Source: Candidatus Collierbacteria bacterium RIFOXYD1_FULL_40_9
Lineage (GTDB): Bacteria > Patescibacteriota > Microgenomatia > UBA1400 > MFAQ01
DNA length: 17,093 nucleotides
NCBI GenBank assembly: GCA_001776275.1
Contig: MFAQ01000045.1
Span: 3,683 to 20,775 of the forward strand
Direction: 5' to 3'
Below are positions 1-5,686 of this stretch, piece by piece; position 1 is the first letter of the stretch, and every line of letters starts with the position of its first letter. The notes beneath the pieces are model-generated. The model saw nothing but the letters and a program-made list of their open reading frames with translations. It was not told the DNA's origin and ran no database searches. The position numbers and the translations under genes are program-made.

Positions 1-90
1 CTATTGCGACCAATTCGCAAAGAGGGGATAATAGTCGATACAAATGTTTTGGATTTTCTTACAAGTTTAAAAAACTTGAGCAACTCTTAA
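1..90 (+). CDS. C-terminal end of an unrecognised protein (5' truncated by window edge)
   Basis: Frame 1 is open from the first base to a TAA at 88-90, giving 29 residues that end in ...LKNLSNS. The segment starts outside the window, so neither the start codon nor the domain content can be seen. It would converge on the MFS transporter gene and overlap its 3' end by 24 bp, which matches other tail-to-tail overlaps in this window. I do not recognise the family. With only 29 codons visible it could also be a chance open frame. Confidence 0.4.
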   Translation, partial: LLRPIRKEGIIVDTNVLDFLTSLKNLSNS

Positions 91-1266
91 TTTTTTTGAT
101 AAACCCAAGAACAAGATAGCAGCCATAACTGCCATTGCTGATCCAAAATAAAAAGGTGTGCTGGGACCGTACGACGACCACAGCCACCCAGCAATACTAG
201 AAGCAATAAGTGTGGCTATACCCATCACTGTTTGGTAGATCCCAAAAGCTGAGCCCGATATTTCGTGTGGTACAAGCTTAGAAACATACGATTTACTTAC
301 ACCCTCAGTAAGACCCATAAAGAATCCATATAAAGGAAAGAGTAGCCAAACAATCTCCTTTGACTTTGCTACAGCAAACAAAAAGTAGACCAAAGAAAAA
401 ACCAAAAATCCTGAAAAAATTACTCTTTTAGGTCCTATTCTGTCTGCCAAGATTCCCGCAGGAATAGAAAATAGAGAACTGACCAGGTTATAAACTACAT
501 AAGCAAAGATAGTCAAACTAACAGACATGCCCAAGTTCTGAGATCTTAAGATCAAAAAAGCATCAGAGCTGTTCCCAATTGCAAATATAAAACTAATAAT
601 CAAAAAAATCTTAAAAGCCAAGCTCGTCTTTTTCCATTCAAACCGCATACTGAAATCATCATCCTTTTTCTTCTTGTTATCTTTTACAAACAAGTAAACG
701 ATAATCGCGCCCAAAAGCGCTGGTATGAAAGCCAGTAAAAAAATAAGTTTGTAGTTGTGCGAGAAAAAATACAAAAGCCCAATAGAAAGCAGAGGTCCTA
801 GAACCCCACCCAAGCCATCCATAGTTCGATGAATACCAAAAGAGAGACCTCGATTCTCCTTTTTTGTGCTTTCGGCAATAAGAGCGTCTCTTGCGGAAGT
901 TCTCAAGCCTTTTCCAGAGCGATTTAAGACCCTAGAAAGAAGTACAAGTGGCCACGAGGTAGACAGTGCCATAGTCAGGTGAGAAATAGCTGAGAAGCCA
1001 TATCCTGCTGTCACAAACAGTTTTCTTTTGTGTAGATTATCAGATACGAATCCTGTAATCGACATCAGTATTTTTGAAGAGGCATCAGCTATACCTTCTA
1101 CAATACCAATAATCGATGCCGGAACTCCCAAAGCAGAAGTTAAAAATATTGGTACAACCGGATAAACCATTTCTGATGATATATCATTTAAAAAGCTGAC
1201 AATACTCAAAAAAATAATGTTTTTAGAAAGCAATTTAGTTTTCAATATCTTTTCTCCTTCTGCCAT
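67..1266 (-). CDS. Major facilitator superfamily (MFS) transporter
   Basis: A 399-residue integral membrane protein of normal MFS length with about 12 hydrophobic segments. The N-terminal half holds the family's usual landmarks: FLNDISSEMVYPVVP in helix 1, the loop after helix 2 with D and KRK (VSDNLHKRK), and the cytoplasmic RSGKGLRTSARDALIA stretch followed by FGIHRTMDGLGGVLGP. A charged linker (about residues 195-210, DNKKKKDDD) separates the two six-helix halves. The second half carries the repeated ADRIGPKRV loop. The substrate cannot be read from sequence; this subgroup of exporter-like proteins is mostly uncharacterised. The ATG at 1266 lies 8 nt after a perfect TATAAT and has no Shine-Dalgarno, so a leaderless message is likely. 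It is divergent from the DUF192 gene with only 17 bp between the start codons. Confidence 0.93.
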   Translation of the reverse strand: MAEGEKILKTKLLSKNIIFLSIVSFLNDISSEMVYPVVPIFLTSALGVPASIIGIVEGIADASSKILMSITGFVSDNLHKRKLFVTAGYGFSAISHLTMALSTSWPLVLLSRVLNRSGKGLRTSARDALIAESTKKENRGLSFGIHRTMDGLGGVLGPLLSIGLLYFFSHNYKLIFLLAFIPALLGAIIVYLFVKDNKKKKDDDFSMRFEWKKTSLAFKIFLIISFIFAIGNSSDAFLILRSQNLGMSVSLTIFAYVVYNLVSSLFSIPAGILADRIGPKRVIFSGFLVFSLVYFLFAVAKSKEIVWLLFPLYGFFMGLTEGVSKSYVSKLVPHEISGSAFGIYQTVMGIATLIASSIAGWLWSSYGPSTPFYFGSAMAVMAAILFLGLSKKLRVAQVF

Positions 1267-1270
1267 TTAG

Positions 1271-1300
1271 TAACATTATACATATGACCATAAAAGTCAA
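1271..1300. promoter_or_regulatory. Overlapping divergent promoters for the MFS and DUF192 genes
   Basis: On the minus strand TATAAT (1280-1275) ends 8 nt before the MFS ATG, with TTGACT at 1300-1295 as a possible -35 at a short 14-nt spacing. On the plus strand TAACAT (1271-1276) ends 7 nt before the DUF192 ATG at 1284. The two -10 boxes share bases, and both would place transcription starts at or next to the start codons. The minus-strand box is convincing. The plus-strand box is weaker. Confidence 0.55.
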
Positions 1301-1592
1301 AGTCCTTACCTCTTTTTTTCACAAACTTTTTGGTCTAATCGACAAAAATCACAAACCTCCAGTTTTATTGATCACCCACTTTGGTATTCACACTTTCTTT
1401 ATGCGCTACCCAATAGATGTATTGTTACTAACCAGGGACAGTGAGGTTGTCGACATGAAGCACTCGCTAAAGCCGTTCTCTTTTTTCTTTTATTTACCAA
1501 TCTATAGCTTTGTTGTAGAACTAGAAGATGGGTTTATCAAAAAAAATAATATCAAGATTGGCGATATAATAAACCTAGAATATCAGCTATGA
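1284..1592 (+). CDS. DUF192 family protein
   Basis: A 102-residue protein matching the DUF192 beta-barrel domain. The diagnostic part is GIHTFFMRYPIDVLLL (about residues 34-49), followed by a VV(D/x) strand, a proline-containing loop and the closing VVELEDG...IKIGDII, the counterpart of the family's usual LElpaG...i..Gd. The biochemical role of DUF192 is not established. Many members carry a signal peptide; this one does not, and it is close to the bare domain. No Shine-Dalgarno is visible before the ATG. The stop overlaps the start of the downstream nuclease gene (ATGA at 1589-1592), so the two are almost certainly co-transcribed and translationally coupled. Confidence 0.85.
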   Translation: MTIKVKVLTSFFHKLFGLIDKNHKPPVLLITHFGIHTFFMRYPIDVLLLTRDSEVVDMKHSLKPFSFFFYLPIYSFVVELEDGFIKKNNIKIGDIINLEYQL

Positions 1593-2461
1593 AAGACAAA
1601 TTTACGGCTACCTGGGTTTCTCACACTAGCATCAGTGATTATTTGCGCTGTCCCAGAAGCTACTATCTAAAAAATATCTACAAAGACAGGGAAAACGGCA
1701 AAAAAATTCAAATTGTCAGTCCTGCACTATCCTTGGGGTCAGCTATCCACGAAGTCCTAGAAGGGTTATCACAAATTCCAACTCAAAAACGTTTTGATAT
1801 TTCCCCCATAGTTAAATTTGAAACGGTTTGGGTTAAGTTCTCTGGAAAATTAGGCGGTTTCCCTACAGAAGAAAAAGAAATCCAAACCAAAGAGAGGGGA
1901 AAACAAATGCTTCGCAAGGTTATGGACAACCCGGGTCCACTAGCCAGGCTTTCGGTTAAACTCAAGCAGGATTTTCTCTACTATTGGCTGAGTGAGGACG
2001 AAAACCTAATTCTTTGCGGCAAGATAGATTGGTTAGAATATCTAAAAGAAATAAACGCTGTTCACATCATTGACTTCAAAACCAGCAAAAAAGAAGAGAA
2101 TCCAAACTCTTTGCAACTGCCAATTTACTACTTACTAGCTAAAAACTGCCAGACGCGCCCAATTGAAAAACTTAGTTACTGGTACCTAGAGTACGATACC
2201 CTTCCCACCCGGATGGATTTACCAGAGTTAGACACTGCAAATAGCAAAGTTTTGGAAATTGCCCGAAAAATAAAACTAGCCAGAAAATTAGAGAACTTCA
2301 ACTGTCCAAGTGGCAAAAAAGGTTGTCCCGCCTGCCAGAGTTTGGAAGCTATTTTGCGTGGCGAGGGCGAGAAAGTCGGAGAGTCCGAGAGACACAATCT
2401 TTATTACCTGACAAGAGAAAACAACAAACAAGAAGAAGAAATTGAAGAAATGATTCTTTAG
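1589..2461 (+). CDS. PD-(D/E)XK superfamily nuclease, RecB/Cas4-like, with four Fe-S-type cysteines
   Basis: A 290-residue single-domain RecB-like nuclease. The motifs run in the expected order: SISDYLRCPRSYYLK with C21, then GSAIHEVLE with H54, then GKIDW with D147, then HIIDFKTSK with D162 and K164 (the D-x-K catalytic motif), then the Q/Y helix SLQLPIYY (Q176, Y180). Three more cysteines follow at C239, C246 and C249 (NCPSGKKGCPAC). One N-terminal plus three C-terminal cysteines is the arrangement that binds a 4Fe-4S cluster in AddB and Cas4. No helicase, AddA or Cas partner lies in the window, so a role in end processing or repair is inference. The C-terminus is a Glu-rich tail. The gene overlaps the DUF192 gene by 4 nt and tail-to-tail overlaps the CAP gene by 4 nt (2458-2461). 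Confidence 0.85.
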   Translation: MKDKFTATWVSHTSISDYLRCPRSYYLKNIYKDRENGKKIQIVSPALSLGSAIHEVLEGLSQIPTQKRFDISPIVKFETVWVKFSGKLGGFPTEEKEIQTKERGKQMLRKVMDNPGPLARLSVKLKQDFLYYWLSEDENLILCGKIDWLEYLKEINAVHIIDFKTSKKEENPNSLQLPIYYLLAKNCQTRPIEKLSYWYLEYDTLPTRMDLPELDTANSKVLEIARKIKLARKLENFNCPSGKKGCPACQSLEAILRGEGEKVGESERHNLYYLTRENNKQEEEIEEMIL

Positions 2462-3408
2462 TAAGCTGATATTGCTACAGCAAAAGAGTTTTGAGCATAA
2501 ACACATCCCCAAACGTACTCACCACCAGTAAGTAGACCCCGATGACCCAAAGTATTTTCCCAACCTTTTACGGTTTCTTCAGGACTCGAATATCCTTGAG
2601 CCAGAAACTCGCTAATATTATATTTTTCACTTATCCATTTGAGGTCCGATCTATCCAAAACAGGCTTAAAGCCAGCATGACCATCTAGCTTGTTTAAGTC
2701 TAGTAGTTGGTTCAAACGAATCGAAGCAATCGTACACAATTCATCTTTCCTGGTGAGCTTATTTACTCCAAATTCAACCCGTCTTTTATTTACCGCTTCC
2801 CAGAGCTCTGGTCCACCCCAGGTAACTTTTGGCTTGGATGCTGCTTTAGGAGTAGTTGATTGATTAGTTTTTGGTTTACGGTTGCCAAATAATAAGTAGT
2901 AGGAGTTGTAAGTGTCGCCAACAAATTCTGCAACACCAACTTCGGTAAATTTATCAAGTAGAATCATTTCTTTTTTTTGCTTGTTCTGGTTAATCTCACT
3001 CATAAAGTCATCCGAAGGGGTCAGCATGTTAACAACTAAGTCTCCAAAATAAGAAGTTTCATACCCAACCAAGTCATAAGCTTTCTCTCGGGTAAGACCA
3101 GAAACTGTTCCTGTAAAGTCGTCTAAAGTAAAAATCACCGCCGCTCTGGCTTTTGCTGCTTTAGATAGGTCTTCACTAAGTGTTAGTTCTTTTAGTTTGT
3201 TATTGCTTCTTTCGGTATTTATCTGTGCCAAAATTGTTTGTTTTGTTTCTTCTGGGAAAATATACTTTGTCGGGGTGGGCCTTACTCTTGCCACATATTC
3301 CGACACTTGGTCATATAGCGGGGTAATATTGTTATTTACCTGCTTAAGTTGCCACACATAAATTGCAGTCGAAGCAGCAAGACCAAGAATTAAAATTTTT
3401 CGTATCAC
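2458..3408 (-). CDS. Membrane-anchored protein with two tandem CAP (SCP/PR1-like) domains
   Basis: I choose the GTG at 3408 (316 residues). A TTG at 3450 would add 14 residues but would read back over the divergent promoter and the HPF start. The protein begins with a short signal anchor (about residues 4-22, ILILGLAASTAIYVW). Two CAP-like domains follow. The first (about 57-175) starts ILAQINTERSNN and is degenerate. The second (about 201-316) keeps LWEAVNKRRVEFG, HAGF (around 244), GWENTLGHRGLL (GHR at 288-290) and a closing WGCVYAQ strand. A Thr/Lys/Pro-rich linker joins them. Bacterial CAP proteins are extracellular and mostly of unknown function. The placement predicts an envelope-exposed protein. 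A TATACT 9 nt before the GTG and the lack of a Shine-Dalgarno suggest a leaderless message. Confidence 0.82.
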   Translation of the reverse strand: MIRKILILGLAASTAIYVWQLKQVNNNITPLYDQVSEYVARVRPTPTKYIFPEETKQTILAQINTERSNNKLKELTLSEDLSKAAKARAAVIFTLDDFTGTVSGLTREKAYDLVGYETSYFGDLVVNMLTPSDDFMSEINQNKQKKEMILLDKFTEVGVAEFVGDTYNSYYLLFGNRKPKTNQSTTPKAASKPKVTWGGPELWEAVNKRRVEFGVNKLTRKDELCTIASIRLNQLLDLNKLDGHAGFKPVLDRSDLKWISEKYNISEFLAQGYSSPEETVKGWENTLGHRGLLTGGEYVWGCVYAQNSFAVAISAY

Positions 3409-3417
3409 TTTACTAAT

Positions 3418-3427
3418 AGTATAAAAT
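3418..3427. promoter_or_regulatory. Overlapping -10 boxes for the divergent CAP and HPF genes
   Basis: The 25-bp gap between the CAP GTG (3408) and the HPF ATG (3434) contains TATACT on the minus strand (3423-3418, 9 nt before the GTG). On the plus strand it contains TATAAA (3420-3425, 8 nt before the ATG) or TAAAAT (3422-3427, 6 nt before). The boxes occupy the same DNA on opposite strands, so polymerase could start in either direction but not both at once. No clear -35 element is seen for either. Confidence 0.55.
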
Positions 3428-3433
3428 ATATTT

Positions 3434-3736
3434 ATGCAAATACTAATCAATGCTCAAAAGATCAGTATTACCGACAAGTTTAAAGACAAAATCACCAAAA
3501 AGTTCGAGCAATCTTTGGAAAAATTGCTCACCAATTACCAGCCAGACCTTAAGGTCGCTTCGCTCTCCATAGAAAAAAGTGGTTCCGTTTTTCAGATTAA
3601 GTTCGATATGAACTTACCCGCTTGCCCCATAAACATCAAAGACGAGCACAAAATTCTTCTAGATGGTTTACTTCGGGTAAGAGATACAGCCAAACGCCAA
3701 ATCAAGAAGCATCTCGAGAAGCTAAGATCTCACTAA
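3434..3736 (+). CDS. hpf: Ribosome hibernation promoting factor-like protein (S30AE family, short form)
   Basis: A 100-residue protein with the S30AE/YfiA layout: a first strand (QILINAQKISIT), a helix (DKFKDKITKKFEQSLEKLL), strands with the VASLSIEKSG and FQIKFDMNLP edges, then the long Lys/Arg-rich C-terminal helix (RVRDTAKRQIKKHLEK). The family binds the 30S decoding region and stabilises inactive ribosomes in slow growth. It corresponds to short HPF/RaiA, without the C-terminal dimerisation domain of long HPF. The ATG has no Shine-Dalgarno and follows a -10-like box by 6-8 nt. The 3' end overlaps the convergent hypothetical gene by 35 bp. The assignment rests on overall pattern and length, because this family has few invariant residues. 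Confidence 0.75.
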   Translation: MQILINAQKISITDKFKDKITKKFEQSLEKLLTNYQPDLKVASLSIEKSGSVFQIKFDMNLPACPINIKDEHKILLDGLLRVRDTAKRQIKKHLEKLRSH

Positions 3737-4043
3737 GTCTTGCTCTTCTTCTCTTTATATCTTTTACTAGCTGGGCAACAACTTCTTTATCTAGATACCC
3801 TTCGTGATTAATAAAGTTTACCTCGTCTGTTTGCTCCCCCAAAGCAATAACTAAGTCGTTTCCATACTTTTCATGAAGTTTCTCCCAAGATTTATCGAAG
3901 TTTCTAAATTTTTCATCAAACTTTTCATCACCATATTTTTCCCTTATATATATTGCCACCTGTTCCCAAATATCTACCAATGCCAGGTTAAGTGTTTCCA
4001 TCATCTCGACTGTTTCTTTTACTCCCTCCGTCAATTTTTTCAT
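3702..4043 (-). CDS. Small charged helical protein of unknown function
   Basis: A 113-residue soluble, mostly helical protein rich in Glu and Lys. I do not recognise a family. Visible features are a first amphipathic helix (TVEMMETLNLALVDIWEQVAI), a stretch dense in aromatic and charged residues (KFRNFDKSWEKLHEKYG), and a basic region near the C-terminus (KDIKRRRARLSEI). No membrane segment or metal motif is present. The ATG at 4043 overlaps the TGA of a 6-codon upstream frame starting at 4060 (GAATGA), and both begin with the same repeated ATGAAAAAA...TTGAC stretch. The 3' end runs 35 bp into the HPF gene on the opposite strand. Codon usage and length look like a real gene, but there is no homology-based support. 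Confidence 0.6.
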   Translation of the reverse strand: MKKLTEGVKETVEMMETLNLALVDIWEQVAIYIREKYGDEKFDEKFRNFDKSWEKLHEKYGNDLVIALGEQTDEVNFINHEGYLDKEVVAQLVKDIKRRRARLSEILASRDAS

Positions 4044-4062
4044 TCGTCAATTTTTTTCATTT
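4040..4062 (-). repeat. Tandem duplication at the start codon, forming a 6-residue upstream frame
   Basis: On the minus strand two imperfect 16-17 nt copies of ATGAAAAAA(A)TTGACG lie head to tail. The first copy (ATG at 4060) encodes MKKIDE and ends in a TGA that overlaps the second ATG (4043), where the 113-residue gene begins MKKLTE. The similarity of both the DNA and the encoded residues suggests slippage duplication of the start region. Confidence 0.6.
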
Positions 4063-4085
4063 TTACTTCGTCAGGGGTTCTCTTG

Positions 4086-4115
4086 TGTATACTTTCCATA
4101 AACTCGATTCTACAA
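4086..4115 (-). promoter_or_regulatory. Candidate promoter for the small helical protein at 4043
   Basis: TTGTAG (4115-4110), an 18-nt spacer and TATACA (4091-4086) match the sigma-70 layout moderately. Transcription from here would leave a leader of about 35-40 nt that contains the short MKKIDE frame. Confidence 0.4.
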
Positions 4116-4122
4116 CCTAGCG

Positions 4123-4128
4123 TAAAAT
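4123..4128 (+). promoter_or_regulatory. -10 box for a leaderless DUF2130 message
   Basis: TAAAAT ends 8 nt before the ATG at 4137. There is no Shine-Dalgarno in between and only a weak -35 upstream. The spacing matches other starts in the window. Confidence 0.45.
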
Positions 4129-4136
4129 AACTAAAT

Positions 4137-5210
4137 ATGGACACAAACCTTACTTGCCCGAAATGCGGAGAAAAAATTGAAATCAGTGATGCTCTCAAAA
4201 AAACACTTGCCCCAGAAATAGAAAAAGAAATCTTAGCCAAAGCACAAAAAGGCTTTCAAGAAGAAAATCAAAAAATACTTACAGAGTTAGAGTTCAAAAA
4301 TAAAAAGTTGGATGAGGCAAGACAAGAAAGTCTAAGGCTCCACCAAGAAAAGCTAAAACTTGAGGATGAAAAGCAGAACTTCGAGTTGGAGAAACAAAAG
4401 CAAATAGATATCGAAAAGGAAAAAATCCGCCAGCAAGTCCTACTTGAAGCAAGCGAGTCGCATCGAATGAAGGATTTGGAAAAGGAGAAGATGATTAACG
4501 ACCTAAAAAAGTCACTAGAAGAGGCACAAATAAAAGCCTCACAAGGATCACAGCAACTCCAAGGGGAGGTTGCAGAGCTAGACCTAGAAGAGACCCTAAG
4601 ACACTCCTTCCCACATGACTTAATTGAACCAGTCGGGAAAGGTGTCCGGGGAGCAGATATCGCTCAAACTGTTCGTACTAGCATGGGCACAGTTTGCGGT
4701 GTCATCCTTTGGGAAAGCAAAAGAACCAAAGCCTGGGTCGATGACTGGGCGACCAAACTAAAAGACGACCTACGGTCCTCAAAAGCAAATATTCCGGTAA
4801 TTATCACTACTGTACTACCTAAAAGTATTAAATCTGGCTTCGGGTTTTTCGATGGTGTTTGGGTAGCAGAACCAAAGCTATTTTTACCCCTAGCGGAGAT
4901 TTTGCGCAAAAACCTAATCGATGTGGCAAGAGAAAAACACAACAGTCAAGACAAGGGAACAAAAGCGGAAATGGTTTATGGCTACTTAACTAGTGACGTA
5001 TTTATTCAACAGGTTCAAAATATTTTAGAAGTCCACCAAAACATGTTTACCCAAATCCAAAAGGAAAGAGTCGCTTTCGAAAAAATCTGGAAAGAAAGAG
5101 AGGCACAAGCCCAAAGGATCATTTCTAGCACTGCCAGTATTTATGGCAGTGTCCAAGGTCTTGCTGGTCAGTCCCTCCCCAACCTACCCCTTTTGACCCT
5201 TCCAGAGTAA
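4137..5210 (+). CDS. DUF2130 family protein: CxxC motif, coiled coil and PD-(D/E)XK-like C-terminal domain
   Basis: A 357-residue protein, somewhat shorter than usual for DUF2130 (around 400). It starts with a single zinc-ribbon half (CPKCG, C7 and C10). Next is a long Lys/Glu/Gln coiled coil (about 25-145). The DUF2130 core follows from about 146, with GEVAELDLEETL, then VRGADIAQTV (D174), then CGVILWESKRTKAW (E193, K195), a helix DDWATKLKDDLRSSKA, then FGFFDGVWV. D174 followed by E193-x-K195 fits the catalytic layout of PD-(D/E)XK nucleases, which I infer as a possible activity; the family has no established function that I know. The C-terminus is helical and ends in a Leu/Pro-rich tail. 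It is divergent from the 113-residue gene and precedes the membrane protein by 36 nt. Confidence 0.85.
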   Translation: MDTNLTCPKCGEKIEISDALKKTLAPEIEKEILAKAQKGFQEENQKILTELEFKNKKLDEARQESLRLHQEKLKLEDEKQNFELEKQKQIDIEKEKIRQQVLLEASESHRMKDLEKEKMINDLKKSLEEAQIKASQGSQQLQGEVAELDLEETLRHSFPHDLIEPVGKGVRGADIAQTVRTSMGTVCGVILWESKRTKAWVDDWATKLKDDLRSSKANIPVIITTVLPKSIKSGFGFFDGVWVAEPKLFLPLAEILRKNLIDVAREKHNSQDKGTKAEMVYGYLTSDVFIQQVQNILEVHQNMFTQIQKERVAFEKIWKEREAQAQRIISSTASIYGSVQGLAGQSLPNLPLLTLPE

Positions 5211-5246
5211 AATAGGAAAAACGAACCTTTAAACTTGGAGGAAAAT

Positions 5247-5675
5247 ATGAACAAAGAACGATTACTTGTGGCGATTTCATTGACGCTTGGATCACTACTC
5301 TTTAGTGGCTTAGAGGTGCTTCTTTTCAAAACTACCGGAATTATAAATCTATCTCAAGTGACATTTCCATCTGTATCAATTTACGCGTCAATTATGGTAC
5401 TTTTTTCCATAAATCTGTTATCACTAGTTCTCTATGCTTTAATAAATAGATTGCTTAACCAAAACCGACCATTTCTGTACATAACCGTGTTTGTTTTTTA
5501 CTCGACATTGCCTCTGACACTTTGGTTTCAAATTATAAAGCTGCTTAATATCCAGCCTGGTATTAGTCTAATGCTGCAACTAGTTCTTAGTCTTATCACC
5601 TACATTATCCATTTGCTTCTATGGGTATTCATAATAGATACAACGGGATTTCTTAAACCAAAAACCACCAACTAG
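5247..5675 (+). CDS. Small four-helix integral membrane protein, unknown function
   Basis: A 142-residue protein with about four hydrophobic segments (near residues 7-26, 42-65, 78-98 and 105-128) and short polar ends. I do not recognise a family; many unrelated inner-membrane proteins look like this. The ATG at 5247 is preferred over a TTG at 5235 because GGAGG (5237-5241) sits 5 nt upstream of it, one of the few strong Shine-Dalgarno sites in the window. It lies 36 nt after the DUF2130 gene on the same strand and could be read through from it, or from a TAAAAT at 5208-5213. The last codons and the TAG stop form part of the terminator hairpin that follows. Confidence 0.7.
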   Translation: MNKERLLVAISLTLGSLLFSGLEVLLFKTTGIINLSQVTFPSVSIYASIMVLFSINLLSLVLYALINRLLNQNRPFLYITVFVFYSTLPLTLWFQIIKLLNIQPGISLMLQLVLSLITYIIHLLLWVFIIDTTGFLKPKTTN

Positions 5676-5686
5676 GTGGTTTTTTT
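5661..5686 (+). terminator. Rho-independent terminator overlapping the stop codon
   Basis: A 9-bp stem AAAACCACC (5661-5669) / GGTGGTTTT (5675-5683) with loop AACTA, followed by a run of Ts to 5686. The TAG stop of the membrane protein gene lies across the loop and the 3' arm. The opposite strand also carries a shorter T run after the stem, so the hairpin probably also ends the converging pyruvate kinase message, whose stop codon (5685-5687) overlaps the T run. Confidence 0.85.

Noticed and set aside
62..78. Inverted repeat CAAGTTT-AAA-AAACTTG at the end of the MFS gene as a terminator
   Set aside because: The stem is only 7 AT-rich pairs, contains the stop codon, and has no T run directly after it on either strand.
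3409..3450. TTG start at 3450 for the CAP protein
   Set aside because: It would cover the divergent promoter and the HPF start codon, and the added residues resemble no leader. The GTG at 3408 has a well-placed -10 box.
4040..4240. 66-codon minus-strand frame upstream of the small helical protein
   Set aside because: Most of it is antisense to the DUF2130 start and its promoter. Only its last six codons (MKKIDE) are kept, as part of the duplicated start region.
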